64,000 nucleotides of DNA from Desulfoscipio geothermicus. Its GTDB lineage: Bacteria > Bacillota > Desulfotomaculia > Desulfotomaculales > Desulfallaceae. Positions 1 through 8,313 of this stretch are shown here, in pieces. Position 1 is the first letter of the stretch, and every line of letters begins with the position of its first letter. The position numbers were made by a program, and so were the translations under genes. The stretch is taken from positions 434,001-498,000 of the forward strand of contig JAENZP010000001.1 of assembly GCA_016841205.1 (NCBI GenBank), read 5' to 3'. The notes under the pieces are model-generated. The model saw only the letters and a program-made list of their open reading frames with translations. It did not search any database and had not been told where the DNA came from.

Positions 1-929
1 AGGTATACCGCCGCCGCTTGTCTGGCCTTGCGGGCGCCTTTTTGCATAGTTTCAAGCACATATTGTTTATCGCCGGCCAGAGCATCCCTTTCTTTTTTAT
101 AGGGAGCGAAGTAATCACGGATAATTTCGAATAGTTCCTTCTTTATATCCCCATACCTCAGGCCCGGCGTAAGGAACCTTTCCTTGAGCGCAGACTTGCC
201 TTTTTCATCCAGAAACAAAGCATACAGGTCGTAAATCACATTGCCCTCAATAGGCTTGGGCTCGTCCACCGGAGTGGAATCTGTTTTGATACTCATGACT
301 TTTTTACGCAATGTTTTCTCATCGGCAAAAATTTCTATGGTATTACCATATGATTTGGACATTTTTTGGCCGTCAAGGCCCGGTACAGTGGCAAAATCCT
401 CCTCAATATCCGGTTCAGGCACCACAAAGGTCTCTCCGTAAGTATTATTAAACCTGATGGCCACATCCCTAGCAATTTCCAAATGTTGTTTTTGGTCTTT
501 GCCCACGGGCACCTTTTCGCCCCCGTACAGCAGAATATCGGCAGCCATCAGCACGGGGTAGGAGAATAATCCATGGCTGGCCGGAATGCCTTTGGCGGTT
601 TTATCCTTAAAGGAGTGAGAGCGCTCCAACAGCCCCATGCCGGTGATATTGGACAGCAACCAGGTCAATTCAGTAACCTCAGGCACATCACCCTGGACCC
701 AGAATACTGATTTATCGGGGTCAAGGCCCAAGGCTAGAAAATCGCAGGCCGCGTCAAAAGTCTGTTTCCTTAACAGATCAGCGTCAAAAACAGAAGTTAG
801 GGCATGGTAATTTACTAAAAAGCAAAATAGCTCATTGTTTTTCTGGTAATTGATCATCCTGTTCATCATACCGTAATAGTTACCCAAATGCAGAGCTCCT
901 GAAGGCTGAATACCGGAAAGAATGCGCAT
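1..929 (-). CDS. trpS: Tryptophanyl-tRNA synthetase, C-terminus cut by window edge
   Basis: Charges tRNA-Trp with tryptophan in the cytoplasm (class Ic synthetase). The reading frame starts at ATG 929 and stays open to the left edge, giving about 309 of the usual 325-335 residues. Both class I signatures are visible: HLGN (residues 14-17, the HIGH-type motif) in the N-terminal Rossmann fold, and KMSKS (about 189-193). The start MRILSGIQPSG is typical of bacterial TrpS. It lies 67 bp downstream of the M50 protease gene, a frequent neighbour in this group. No T-box is visible in the short gap, so any control must act further upstream. Confidence 0.96.
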   Translation of the reverse strand, partial: MRILSGIQPSGALHLGNYYGMMNRMINYQKNNELFCFLVNYHALTSVFDADLLRKQTFDAACDFLALGLDPDKSVFWVQGDVPEVTELTWLLSNITGMGLLERSHSFKDKTAKGIPASHGLFSYPVLMAADILLYGGEKVPVGKDQKQHLEIARDVAIRFNNTYGETFVVPEPDIEEDFATVPGLDGQKMSKSYGNTIEIFADEKTLRKKVMSIKTDSTPVDEPKPIEGNVIYDLYALFLDEKGKSALKERFLTPGLRYGDIKKELFEIIRDYFAPYKKERDALAGDKQYVLETMQKGARKARQAAAVY

Positions 930-996
930 GGTAAGTCTCCTTTATAGTAAAATTGTACATTTAAAATAACAAGCAAAATTATACAGATGCTGAAGG

Positions 997-1623
997 TTAT
1001 ATTAGTTTACTTATCATTAAAAATATATTGACTACAAAACTAACCAGAGGCCATAATATTTTGCCCAACACCCCGGTAAAAAGCAGTATCATCAGTATTA
1101 TGGTACCGTATGTTTCCATACCGTAGATGAATTGGGACTGACCCGGCAATAGCCCCGCTAATATTTTAGATCCGTCCAGCGGAGGCACCGGTATCAGGTT
1201 AAAAATGGCCAGAATAACATTAATTTGCATAGTCAGATATAATATATAATAAACGTAATTAGCGTAGGGAACAAATTGGAATACCCCAATACCCAGCAGT
1301 AAGGAAGATACCAATGCCAACACAAAATTGGCGGCGGGGCCGGCCAGCGACACCAGCAGCATGCCCCGGGCCGGGTCGGCACGTAAATTATACGGGTTTA
1401 CCGGAACAGGTTTGGCCCAGCCGAAATGAAAAAATATCATCATTAGAAAACCCACCGGATCAATGTGGGCCAGAGGATTAAGGGTTAGCCGCCCCTGGTT
1501 CCGGGCGGTATTATCACCTAGCCGGTAGGCCACCCAGCCATGAGCGAACTCATGAAAGGTCAGGCCGATTAAAATTGCAGGTAATAAAGTTAACAGTTCA
1601 GACAGACTTGGCAAATCAAACAT
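997..1623 (-). CDS. Site-2 protease family membrane metallopeptidase (M50)
   Basis: A 208-residue integral membrane protein of the short M50 (S2P, YwhC-like) class. The zinc site HEFAH is at residues 24-28 in the first hydrophobic segment. The third ligand region, NLIPVPPLDG, lies around 142-151 in a later segment, which is the conserved NPxxDG-type motif. Four to five hydrophobic segments are visible. The start ATG is 3 bp after the stop of the tRNA nucleotidyltransferase fusion, so the two are probably co-transcribed. The family cleaves transmembrane substrates, but the substrate of this short class is not known and nothing here reveals it. Confidence 0.92.
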   Translation of the reverse strand: MFDLPSLSELLTLLPAILIGLTFHEFAHGWVAYRLGDNTARNQGRLTLNPLAHIDPVGFLMMIFFHFGWAKPVPVNPYNLRADPARGMLLVSLAGPAANFVLALVSSLLLGIGVFQFVPYANYVYYILYLTMQINVILAIFNLIPVPPLDGSKILAGLLPGQSQFIYGMETYGTIILMILLFTGVLGKILWPLVSFVVNIFLMISKLI

Positions 1624-1626
1624 TTA

Positions 1627-4260
1627 CTAGCTCCTTTTAGTAACCCGGGCAAGATAATCCCGCACAAAAGCCTGCTCTTCCTCCTCTGTGCGTAAATTGC
1701 CATCTAACCTCTCACGCCACAGAGCATCCAAGGCGTCACGATAAACCGGCCCAGGACGGTAGCCCAGGTGTTTAATGTATTTTCCACTGATTAAAGGTTT
1801 ACTATCCTTAATTATATTAAGTAGTTGTCTGAAACGTTCCTTTAACTCATCTTCTTCCAGTATAGCCAGCAACATAGGGTAGCTTTCCCGTGGCATCTGC
1901 AGCAGTTCTTGGGCCCGTTGACTGACCCTGACCTGCTGAGGTGCTTTCAAAATCAAGGCTGCAGATCGGCTCCATCCCTGCAGCGCGACCAACACTTTAT
2001 CGGTCGGGCGCTTACCAATAGCATACTTGTCACAGATAGCCCGGGCCACCCCGGCATCGGTCAAATGCAAGATAGCAATCAAGTAAATTAACCAACGGGT
2101 AGTAGCTGCTATCATCCCCCAATCGCTAATTTGCTGTATAGAATGGTGCAAATCTTTCAACACGCGTTCAACCTTACAGAATTTAACCCCGGGGAAAATA
2201 AATGGCCAAACCTTCAGTTCCTCCATACGCCGCAGCATATTGCCGGCCTCAGGTTCCAGCAATATATGTTTTAGTTCCTCCCAAATACGTTCATTACTCA
2301 CCCTGGCCAGTACTTCCCGGCGAACCGTTTCATTAAGGAACTTCAAGGTCTGCGACTCAATCTTAAAGCCGTACCGCTGTTCAAATCGGATGGCCCGCAA
2401 TATCCTGGTGGGATCTTCAATAAAACTTAAATTATGCAGCACCCTGACCGTATGATTATGCAAATCTTCCCGGCCATCAAAAAAGTCCACCAAGCTACCA
2501 AAGCTGCTTTCATTTAAAGCAACGGCCATAGCATTGATGGTAAAATCACGCCGGTATAAATCCTGATGCAGCGAGGAACTCTCCACCTGGGGCAGAGCCG
2601 CCGGGTAGGCATAAAATTCCACACGAGCAGTAGCCACATCTATTTTAAAATCATCGGAAAAAAGCACTTCCGCAGTACCGAAGTTCTGATATTGTCTGAC
2701 CCGGACATCATATTTTTTACCCAGTTCTTCTGCCAGCAGTATGCCGTCACCCTCTACCACCAGGTCCACATCCAGGCTTTCTTGACCCAGTAAAATGTCG
2801 CGCACCACCCCACCGGCAGCGTAGATCTTATATCCCAACCCATCTGCAATTTGACCGGCTTGTTTTAAAATATTTTGCGCAGTGGAGGATAATGTGCGCT
2901 CCATCGCCCAACTGATATTAAGGCCGGATAGACCCTGCTGCCCTTTATTATAGACTATCCGGTGCCTTGTTTGCACTTCCCCGTGCAATGTGCGCAGTAT
3001 ATCGGTACGAGAAACAATACCCACTATTTTACCATCTTCCACCACAGGCACCCGGCCGATGTCATGATTGATCATCAATTCCTCCAGCTCGGACACAGGT
3101 ATATTGCTCGGTACAGAAATCACCCTGACAGTCATAAAGCCCTTTACCGGGGCGTGTCCCAGGCCGTGGTGGATTGCTTTTTCCACGTCCCGGCGGGAAA
3201 TAACACCAATAAGTTTTTCACCCTTGACCACGGGGAAACCAGTATGCCCATAACGGAGCATAATTTGCCCCGCCTCGGCAATGCTCATTTCCGGAGCTAC
3301 AGTTTTTACCGGTGAAGTCATAATATCAGCAGCACAAATAGGCGGCTGTATCTTATCATAAATTACATCCAGCAATTCGCTAGCTACTTCGTCGGGCACA
3401 CCGTTTTTTACGACAGCGGAGGCGGCGGCAGCATGTCCACCACCACCAAAGTGCTTCAATATATCAGCCACATTGGCCTGGGAGATACTGCTCCGTCCTA
3501 CCATATGCACCCGGTCCTCCATTCCAGCCAGTACAAAAACCACATCCAGGTGCTCAATTTCAGAAATGGTGTGCGCTATCACCGCCAGGCCAACCACATA
3601 TTCCGCTGTTTTAGCCTTGGTTAGCAACACCCTGACACCGTTAACCTGATACCGCTGGGCATTAACCAGCAAATCTTTAAGCAGCTCTTTTTGTTCATTG
3701 GTCATCGGCCGGCTCAGAAAATCAGCCACCACCGCCAGATTCGCTCCCTTTTGCAGTAGAAACGAAACAGCATCTACATCGCGATGAGTGGTATTGGTAA
3801 ATACCAGCGAACCGGTGTCATTATATATGCCAAGACAAAAAATAGTGGCCTCCAGAGAGTTAAGCGGTAAATCATCTTGCCTGATTCGCTCCACCAGCAG
3901 GGTAACCGTTGCCCCCACAGTATCCACTACCTCCACGGAACCCCGTATGTCACCGTCCGCCCAAGGATGGTGATCGTAAATATGCACGTCCACCCCGGGC
4001 TGGTTTAAAATACCAGCTATTTTACCCAACCGGCGAGGGCTTTTAGTATCCACAATAACAACTCGTTTGACTCGCTTTAAATCAATTTGCTTAATACTAC
4101 GAATGTTGATAGTGTCTTTATGCAGTGACATGAACTCTTCCACATTACGGGACATAATGCCGGGCAAAACCAACCTGGCATCGGGATATAACTTTCGGGC
4201 TGCTACCATGGCCGCCAGTCCATCCATATCAGTATTGGTGTGGGTTGTAATAATCTCCAC
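1627..4260 (-). CDS. DHH phosphoesterase / CBS pair / CCA tRNA nucleotidyltransferase fusion
   Basis: A three-part protein of about 877 residues. The N-terminus is a DHH-DHHA1 phosphoesterase module (HTNTDMDG near the start, DHH at about 96-98, GGGGHAAAA in DHHA1). Two CBS domains follow (about 310-425), and the C-terminal half is a class II poly(A) polymerase/CCA-adding head (AAGGVVRDILLG followed by DVDLVVEGDG) with its RNA-binding region. Such fusions are known in Aquifex and several Clostridia, and the CCA part may act as an A-adding or full CCA-adding enzyme. The frame is open to 4284, but a GGAGG at 4268-4272 sits 7 nt before GTG 4260, so I use that start. It is followed at once by the M50 gene. 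Confidence 0.9.
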   Translation of the reverse strand: MEIITTHTNTDMDGLAAMVAARKLYPDARLVLPGIMSRNVEEFMSLHKDTINIRSIKQIDLKRVKRVVIVDTKSPRRLGKIAGILNQPGVDVHIYDHHPWADGDIRGSVEVVDTVGATVTLLVERIRQDDLPLNSLEATIFCLGIYNDTGSLVFTNTTHRDVDAVSFLLQKGANLAVVADFLSRPMTNEQKELLKDLLVNAQRYQVNGVRVLLTKAKTAEYVVGLAVIAHTISEIEHLDVVFVLAGMEDRVHMVGRSSISQANVADILKHFGGGGHAAAASAVVKNGVPDEVASELLDVIYDKIQPPICAADIMTSPVKTVAPEMSIAEAGQIMLRYGHTGFPVVKGEKLIGVISRRDVEKAIHHGLGHAPVKGFMTVRVISVPSNIPVSELEELMINHDIGRVPVVEDGKIVGIVSRTDILRTLHGEVQTRHRIVYNKGQQGLSGLNISWAMERTLSSTAQNILKQAGQIADGLGYKIYAAGGVVRDILLGQESLDVDLVVEGDGILLAEELGKKYDVRVRQYQNFGTAEVLFSDDFKIDVATARVEFYAYPAALPQVESSSLHQDLYRRDFTINAMAVALNESSFGSLVDFFDGREDLHNHTVRVLHNLSFIEDPTRILRAIRFEQRYGFKIESQTLKFLNETVRREVLARVSNERIWEELKHILLEPEAGNMLRRMEELKVWPFIFPGVKFCKVERVLKDLHHSIQQISDWGMIAATTRWLIYLIAILHLTDAGVARAICDKYAIGKRPTDKVLVALQGWSRSAALILKAPQQVRVSQRAQELLQMPRESYPMLLAILEEDELKERFRQLLNIIKDSKPLISGKYIKHLGYRPGPVYRDALDALWRERLDGNLRTEEEEQAFVRDYLARVTKRS

Positions 4261-4312
4261 TTGTTTGCCTCCGTGTAAAATCACTAGTTTGTTTTTACTG
4301 CATTAGTTTAAT

Positions 4313-4321
4313 ATTATACCA
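4313..4321 (-). promoter_or_regulatory. Extended -10 promoter for the CCA fusion gene
   Basis: On the minus strand the sequence reads TGGTATAAT, a perfect TATAAT preceded by TGn, about 52 bp before the GTG start. No good -35 box is placed 17 bp upstream, as expected for extended -10 promoters. This is inferred from consensus only. Confidence 0.4.
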
Positions 4322-4351
4322 TATTTAGCCGCCCGGTGTGCGAAAAACATG

Positions 4352-4381
4352 CCCCGAAAAGCCGGGAAAGCTGTTTCGGGG
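4352..4381 (-). terminator. Terminator of lysA
   Basis: The arms CCCCGAAA and TTTCGGGG (8 bp, 4352-4359 with 4374-4381) form a hairpin just after the lysA stop. A short T-rich stretch (CATGTTTTT) follows in the minus direction. Confidence 0.6.
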
Positions 4382-4432
4382 TGTACTATTAAATACACTA
4401 TGAATTTTTCAATGCATATTAACTGAAAAATA

Positions 4433-5779
4433 CTATCGCACTGCGCCGGCTATCCTAACCACCTTAGACTCATCTAACCGCTCAGGCACCAGGTCGTTTC
4501 TAATTAAATCATCATAAGTTTCTCGGGTCACGATAATATCCGCCGCACCGTCCCGGACCAGCACCATAGCCGGGCGGGGCAAACGATTATAGTTCATCGA
4601 CATAGAGTAGTTATAGGCTCCGGTGGCTGAAACCGCTAGAATATCGCCGGGGACGGGAGCAGGCAGATCGATATCCCAGATCAACATATCGCCCGACTCA
4701 CAACATTTTCCGGCTATGGACACTGTTTCCTCCGGCTGCTGGGCCGCCCGGTTGGCTAGTAGCGCTTCATAACGTGCCTGGTACAATGCCGGCCTGGGGT
4801 TATCTCCCATGCCGCCATCCACCGCCACATATTTGCGAATGCTCGGAATATCTTTCACTGCGCCTACCGTATATAGTGTTGTCCCGGCGGGACCACTGAT
4901 AGAACGACCGGGCTCCACCAGCACTCTGGGCACTGCCAAACCATATGATTTAGACAAATTTTTTACTACCGGCACCAGCATGTCGGCGTATTTGCTTACT
5001 GGCTGGGGTTCATCTGCTGAGGTATAATAAATACCCATACCACCACCAAAGTTCATTTCTTCGGGCTGCCAGCCTGTTTCCTGATGTACCAGGGCAGTAA
5101 AACCTAGCATTACTTCGGCTGCGTGAGTGTAGGACTGCATTTCAAATATCTGCGAACCAATATGGCAGTGCAAACCGGTAAGCTGGATATTCTCTAATGC
5201 TAAAGCCTGCTTGATAATTTCCATGGCTTGACCATTTTCAATGACTATGCCGAATTTACTGTCAATTTGTCCCGTTTTTATATATTCATGAGTATGCGCC
5301 TCTACCCCGGGGGTTAGACGCAGCATTATTTTGGCCTGAACACCCACCTCACCGGCCAGCTGGTTAAGCATGAGTAATTCATACTGATTATCCACTATAA
5401 TCCGGCCAACCTTGTATTCCAAAGCTAATTTCAGCTCGGCAACTGATTTATTATTTCCGTGAAAATACACCCGCTCCATAGGAAAACGCGCTTTTTTTGC
5501 AGTATATAACTCACCGCCCGACACCACATCCAGGCTCAAACCCTCCTCGGCTACTATGCGGCAAATAGCCAGAGTAAGTAGTGTTTTAGCAGCGTACAGC
5601 ACCATACCGTCGTATTTTTCGATAAAAGCCCGGTAATAGCTTCGACAGTTTTGCCGGAAGTATTGCTCATCCAGTATATATAACGGTGTGCCAAAACTCT
5701 CGGCTAGTTTCACAGTATCGCAGCCGCCAATTTCCAGGTGACCTTTATCGTTAATCTGCATTGTGCCCTGTAACTTCAT
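4433..5779 (-). CDS. lysA: Diaminopimelate decarboxylase
   Basis: Last step of lysine synthesis: PLP-dependent decarboxylation of meso-diaminopimelate. The 448-residue protein has the fold III alanine-racemase-like barrel with the PLP lysine in LYAAKTLL (K65). It also has the HIGSQ segment, the glycine-rich GGGMGI, EPGRS, and the C-terminal CESGD active-site motif. The frame is open upstream to 5947, but GGAGGAAATTTG directly before ATG 5779 and the family's usual N-terminus fix the start. The upstream open part is riboswitch RNA, not protein. The lysine riboswitch at 5873-6063 indicates control by lysine. It is a single-gene unit ending at the hairpin 4352-4381. Confidence 0.96.
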   Translation of the reverse strand: MKLQGTMQINDKGHLEIGGCDTVKLAESFGTPLYILDEQYFRQNCRSYYRAFIEKYDGMVLYAAKTLLTLAICRIVAEEGLSLDVVSGGELYTAKKARFPMERVYFHGNNKSVAELKLALEYKVGRIIVDNQYELLMLNQLAGEVGVQAKIMLRLTPGVEAHTHEYIKTGQIDSKFGIVIENGQAMEIIKQALALENIQLTGLHCHIGSQIFEMQSYTHAAEVMLGFTALVHQETGWQPEEMNFGGGMGIYYTSADEPQPVSKYADMLVPVVKNLSKSYGLAVPRVLVEPGRSISGPAGTTLYTVGAVKDIPSIRKYVAVDGGMGDNPRPALYQARYEALLANRAAQQPEETVSIAGKCCESGDMLIWDIDLPAPVPGDILAVSATGAYNYSMSMNYNRLPRPAMVLVRDGAADIIVTRETYDDLIRNDLVPERLDESKVVRIAGAVR

Positions 5780-5813
5780 CAAATTTCCTCCGTTCAATTC
5801 AGATATAATTAAA

Positions 5814-5840
5814 CCTCCTTTCATGCGGAGTGAAAGGAGG
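5814..5840 (-). promoter_or_regulatory. Expression-platform hairpin of the lysA leader
   Basis: A perfect 10-bp stem (CCTCCTTTCA with TGAAAGGAGG, 7-nt loop) lies between the lysine riboswitch and the lysA ribosome binding site. On the minus strand it is followed by TTTAATTATAT, a weak T-tract. It could be the intrinsic terminator of the switch, or it could hide the AAAGGAGG sequence it contains. The true lysA Shine-Dalgarno lies outside it at about 5786-5791. Confidence 0.55.
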
Positions 5841-5872
5841 CCATACAGATATATCAACCCTTTTCGTTCCCC

Positions 5873-6063
5873 GGTGATAGCTCTCCACCCAATGCGCTTG
5901 CCATAATAGCAACTGCGGGTGACAGTTTGGCATTTTTTCAATGGCAAACCAGCCCGGTGTTACGAGAATAGTACCGGACTTCGGCAGTGATGCCCTTTCA
6001 CCCCGGCTCATCGGACTCCCGCTCCTCACCGTTGGCTACTTTTGCACACCGCGCCTCTACACC
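5873..6063 (-). ncRNA. Lysine riboswitch (L box)
   Basis: On the minus strand the leader shows the L-box landmarks in order: TAGAGGCGC, GCAAAAGTAGCC, GGTGAGGAG, GAGCCGGGGTGAAAGGG, TGCCGAAGTCC, GGGCTGG, and the closing CTGTCA and GAGAGCTATCACC. A P1 stem can be drawn between 6057-6063 (GGTGTAG) and 5873-5880 (CTATCACC, one bulge). The size of about 190 nt and the position before lysA both fit. By the known mechanism, lysine binding should lower lysA expression. Confidence 0.9.
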
Positions 6064-6097
6064 TCCCAGCGGAGATGAGGTCTATTTACTTTTGCAC

Positions 6098-6127
6098 ATT
6101 TTAACATGGTTTAATTAATTAAGTCAA
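6098..6127 (-). promoter_or_regulatory. Sigma-A promoter of the lysA leader
   Basis: The -35 TTGACT (6122-6127) and -10 TAAAAT (6098-6103) are separated by 18 bp on the minus strand. Transcription would start near 6091, about 28 nt before the riboswitch core. Confidence 0.7.
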
Positions 6128-6138
6128 TTGGGCATACA

Positions 6139-6168
6139 TTAGGCGGCAAAAATAACTTTACCGCCTAA
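6139..6168 (-). terminator. Hairpin after the activase gene cluster
   Basis: TTAGGCGG and CCGCCTAA pair over 8 bp, with AAA/TTT extending the stem after one mismatch. It lies 45 bp after the stop of the activase gene. There is no T-run, so it may be a weak terminator or only an RNA-stabilising hairpin. Confidence 0.45.
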
Positions 6169-6212
6169 TATATGTATAAAACGAAATATAATATACTCAT
6201 TAGTGACAAGAA

Positions 6213-7187
6213 TTAACTAATTTTTTGATTCCGGTCCAGGGCATTGCTCCATCGGCCACAGCGGTCGCCCCAGCGGGCAATTACTTGCCCGGATTCTAGA
6301 ATTTCTACCACCTCGCATACATTCGGGCAACCGTCACAGGCAAAACCACCGGCTTTAAAATCCCTATCCGCGACATCGAAGCCTCTGAACCCTGTAGTTT
6401 TCCGATTAGTGGCTTCCCGGGCCAGCATGGCTGCGCCCAGCGCTCCCATAACGTCAAAATATGGAGGCACGTGCACCGGATGGCCCAAAGCTCTTTCAAA
6501 GGCGGCTTTCATGCCGGCATTAGCGGCCACTCCGCCCTGGAACACAACAGGCTGTAATATCTCCTTGCCCTTGCCTACATTGTTCAAGTAGTTGCGCACC
6601 AGAGCCTCACACAACCCGGCTAAAATATCTGGTACGTTATATCCCATTTGCTGTTTATGAATCATATCACTTTCAGCAAACACGGCGCAGCGCCCGGCAA
6701 TACGCACCGGTACTGAGGATTGCATGGCCAAAGAGCCGAATTCTTCAATTTTAATATTCAGGCGGGAGGCCTGCTGATCTAAAAACGATCCCGTGCCCGC
6801 TGCGCATACCGTATTCATGGCAAAGTCCGCAACCACCCCGTTGCGCAGAATAATTATCTTGGAGTCCTGCCCCCCGATTTCCAGTATAGTTTGCACGCCG
6901 GGCACCACATTGGAAGCGGCGATAGCATGAGTGGTGATTTCATTTTTAATGATATCGGCACCCGTAATTACCCCGGCCAAATGCCGGCCACTACCCGTGG
7001 TGCCCACACCGATCACCTTTACTTTGCCTGGCAAAGCAGCCTGCATTTGTTTTAAACCCTGCTGCACCATTTCTATGGGTTTTCCTTGGGTGCGCAGGTA
7101 AATGCTTTGTTCTATTGTGCCATCCTCACCCGTCAACACCAGATTGGTGCTCACCGAACCCACATCTATACCTAGGTAACCATACAT
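6213..7187 (-). CDS. 2-hydroxyacyl-CoA dehydratase activase-like ATPase (BadF/BcrA family)
   Basis: A 324-residue ASKHA-fold ATPase of the BadF/BadG/BcrA family, the ATP-driven electron donors of 2-hydroxyacyl-CoA dehydratases and relatives. Visible are the phosphate-1 loop GIDVGSVSTN (6-15), GVGTTGSGR (60-68), EIGGQDSK (103-110) and AAGTGSF. Cysteines C128 and C167 are the pair that holds the subunit-bridging [4Fe-4S] cluster in HgdC. A C-terminal extension adds C284, C287, C291 and C310, absent from small activators but present in the large COG1924 proteins. Its ATG overlaps the stop of the 7187-8284 gene, so the two are translationally coupled. The partner substrate is unknown. Confidence 0.88.
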   Translation of the reverse strand: MYGYLGIDVGSVSTNLVLTGEDGTIEQSIYLRTQGKPIEMVQQGLKQMQAALPGKVKVIGVGTTGSGRHLAGVITGADIIKNEITTHAIAASNVVPGVQTILEIGGQDSKIIILRNGVVADFAMNTVCAAGTGSFLDQQASRLNIKIEEFGSLAMQSSVPVRIAGRCAVFAESDMIHKQQMGYNVPDILAGLCEALVRNYLNNVGKGKEILQPVVFQGGVAANAGMKAAFERALGHPVHVPPYFDVMGALGAAMLAREATNRKTTGFRGFDVADRDFKAGGFACDGCPNVCEVVEILESGQVIARWGDRCGRWSNALDRNQKIS

Positions 7188-8284
7188 TAAGCCAACACCT
7201 CCCTGGTTTGTTTTCGTCTGGCCAATAAATCCACAAATGCCTCCAACCTGGTAACCAAGCCGGCTTCCCCTGACATTTCGTCCACAATTAACGTCATTAC
7301 TGGAATACCTAATTCAGAGCTTATCCGGGGCAAGATGCTTTGGGCCACTATTTCCGGCATACAGGTAAAAGGTAGCATTTGAATAACACCGTCATAGCCC
7401 TGCTCGGCGTATAATACCGTACTTCCCACGGTTTCCAGGCCATGCCCACCCACAAAATGCCTCAAGTATTTAACAGCCTTTTGCTTGGCTAATTTGCTGT
7501 TGCGCGTGTTTTTAACCAGCCCTAAAAAAAGGTGTTCGTTAACCCACTCGCTAAGATAAATGGAGCGATCCACTTCCACCCCCATACTTCCCAGTTTGCG
7601 TTCAATATCCTGGTTGGCAAAGGGCTCCAGCAGTGTGTAAATCTCCCCCACCAGGCCAATGCGTAAAACAGGCCTGTTTTTTTCCAGCGGTACAGCTTTC
7701 ATTATGTCAACAGCCCTGTTTAGTGCTACCGGCAGTCCTTCCGGCGCAGCCACAGCAATTATTTCTTTCAGAGCGTTCTGCAATGCCCGGTCGGTGGTAC
7801 CAGCTTTGGTTTCCCGTGGCCGGCAATAGTGAGCCATTCTTTCCAGCTTATCCACAGCCTCAGCCTTGTGGTAACCAAAACGAATACCGTTAATCACCCT
7901 CCGCCAGGACTGGCGGCCGGTGATATGCTTAATTTTACTCAACAGCTCGCCAATATGTTTTTGTGGCGGCTCAAGAACCACCAACTGATACTGGTAGTCT
8001 AGATCTCGCAGTATGGCATGTTCTACCTGGGCGTAATAACCAAACCGACAGGGTCCGCACCCACCGGCCATTACAATGGTGTCCGCACCCAGCTCGGCAG
8101 CCTCCATAAAATTACCTAAATTTAGTTTCAATGGCATGCAAGCAAATTCGGGGGCATGCTTAACCCCCAGCAGCAACGTTTTCTTACTGGAAGGCGGCGG
8201 TACTACTACCTCCACGTTAAGATATTCCAGCATGGCTTTAATGCATATCCACATATACCCCATGTGGGGATAAACTACCTTCAC
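7187..8284 (-). CDS. Acyl-CoA dehydratase activase-associated protein (COG3581-like)
   Basis: A 365-residue protein resembling the C-terminal part of large multidomain activase proteins and, more distantly, the BcrC/HgdB subunits that carry Fe-S clusters. Conserved cysteines stand in EFACMP (C49), AGGCGPCRFGYY (C76, C79) and PFTCMPEI (C308), and are plausible cluster ligands. The C-terminal block DEMSGEAGLVTRLEAF closely repeats a block in the neighbouring 8314-9312 protein, so the two are paralogous. It is the middle gene of a three-gene run with the ATPase. The function is not established. An ATP-driven low-potential reductase is a reasonable inference, and a classical dehydratase partner is not seen nearby. 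Confidence 0.8.
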   Translation of the reverse strand: MKVVYPHMGYMWICIKAMLEYLNVEVVVPPPSSKKTLLLGVKHAPEFACMPLKLNLGNFMEAAELGADTIVMAGGCGPCRFGYYAQVEHAILRDLDYQYQLVVLEPPQKHIGELLSKIKHITGRQSWRRVINGIRFGYHKAEAVDKLERMAHYCRPRETKAGTTDRALQNALKEIIAVAAPEGLPVALNRAVDIMKAVPLEKNRPVLRIGLVGEIYTLLEPFANQDIERKLGSMGVEVDRSIYLSEWVNEHLFLGLVKNTRNSKLAKQKAVKYLRHFVGGHGLETVGSTVLYAEQGYDGVIQMLPFTCMPEIVAQSILPRISSELGIPVMTLIVDEMSGEAGLVTRLEAFVDLLARRKQTREVLA

Positions 8285-8313
8285 TGGTATTTACACACCT
8301 TTCCAAATCATTC

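Noticed and set aside
930-996. T-box leader before trpS
   Set aside because: The gap to the upstream gene is only 67 bp and contains none of the T-box landmarks.
5780-5947. N-terminal extension of LysA
   Set aside because: The open frame runs through riboswitch and hairpin sequence; the Shine-Dalgarno and family length place the start at 5779.
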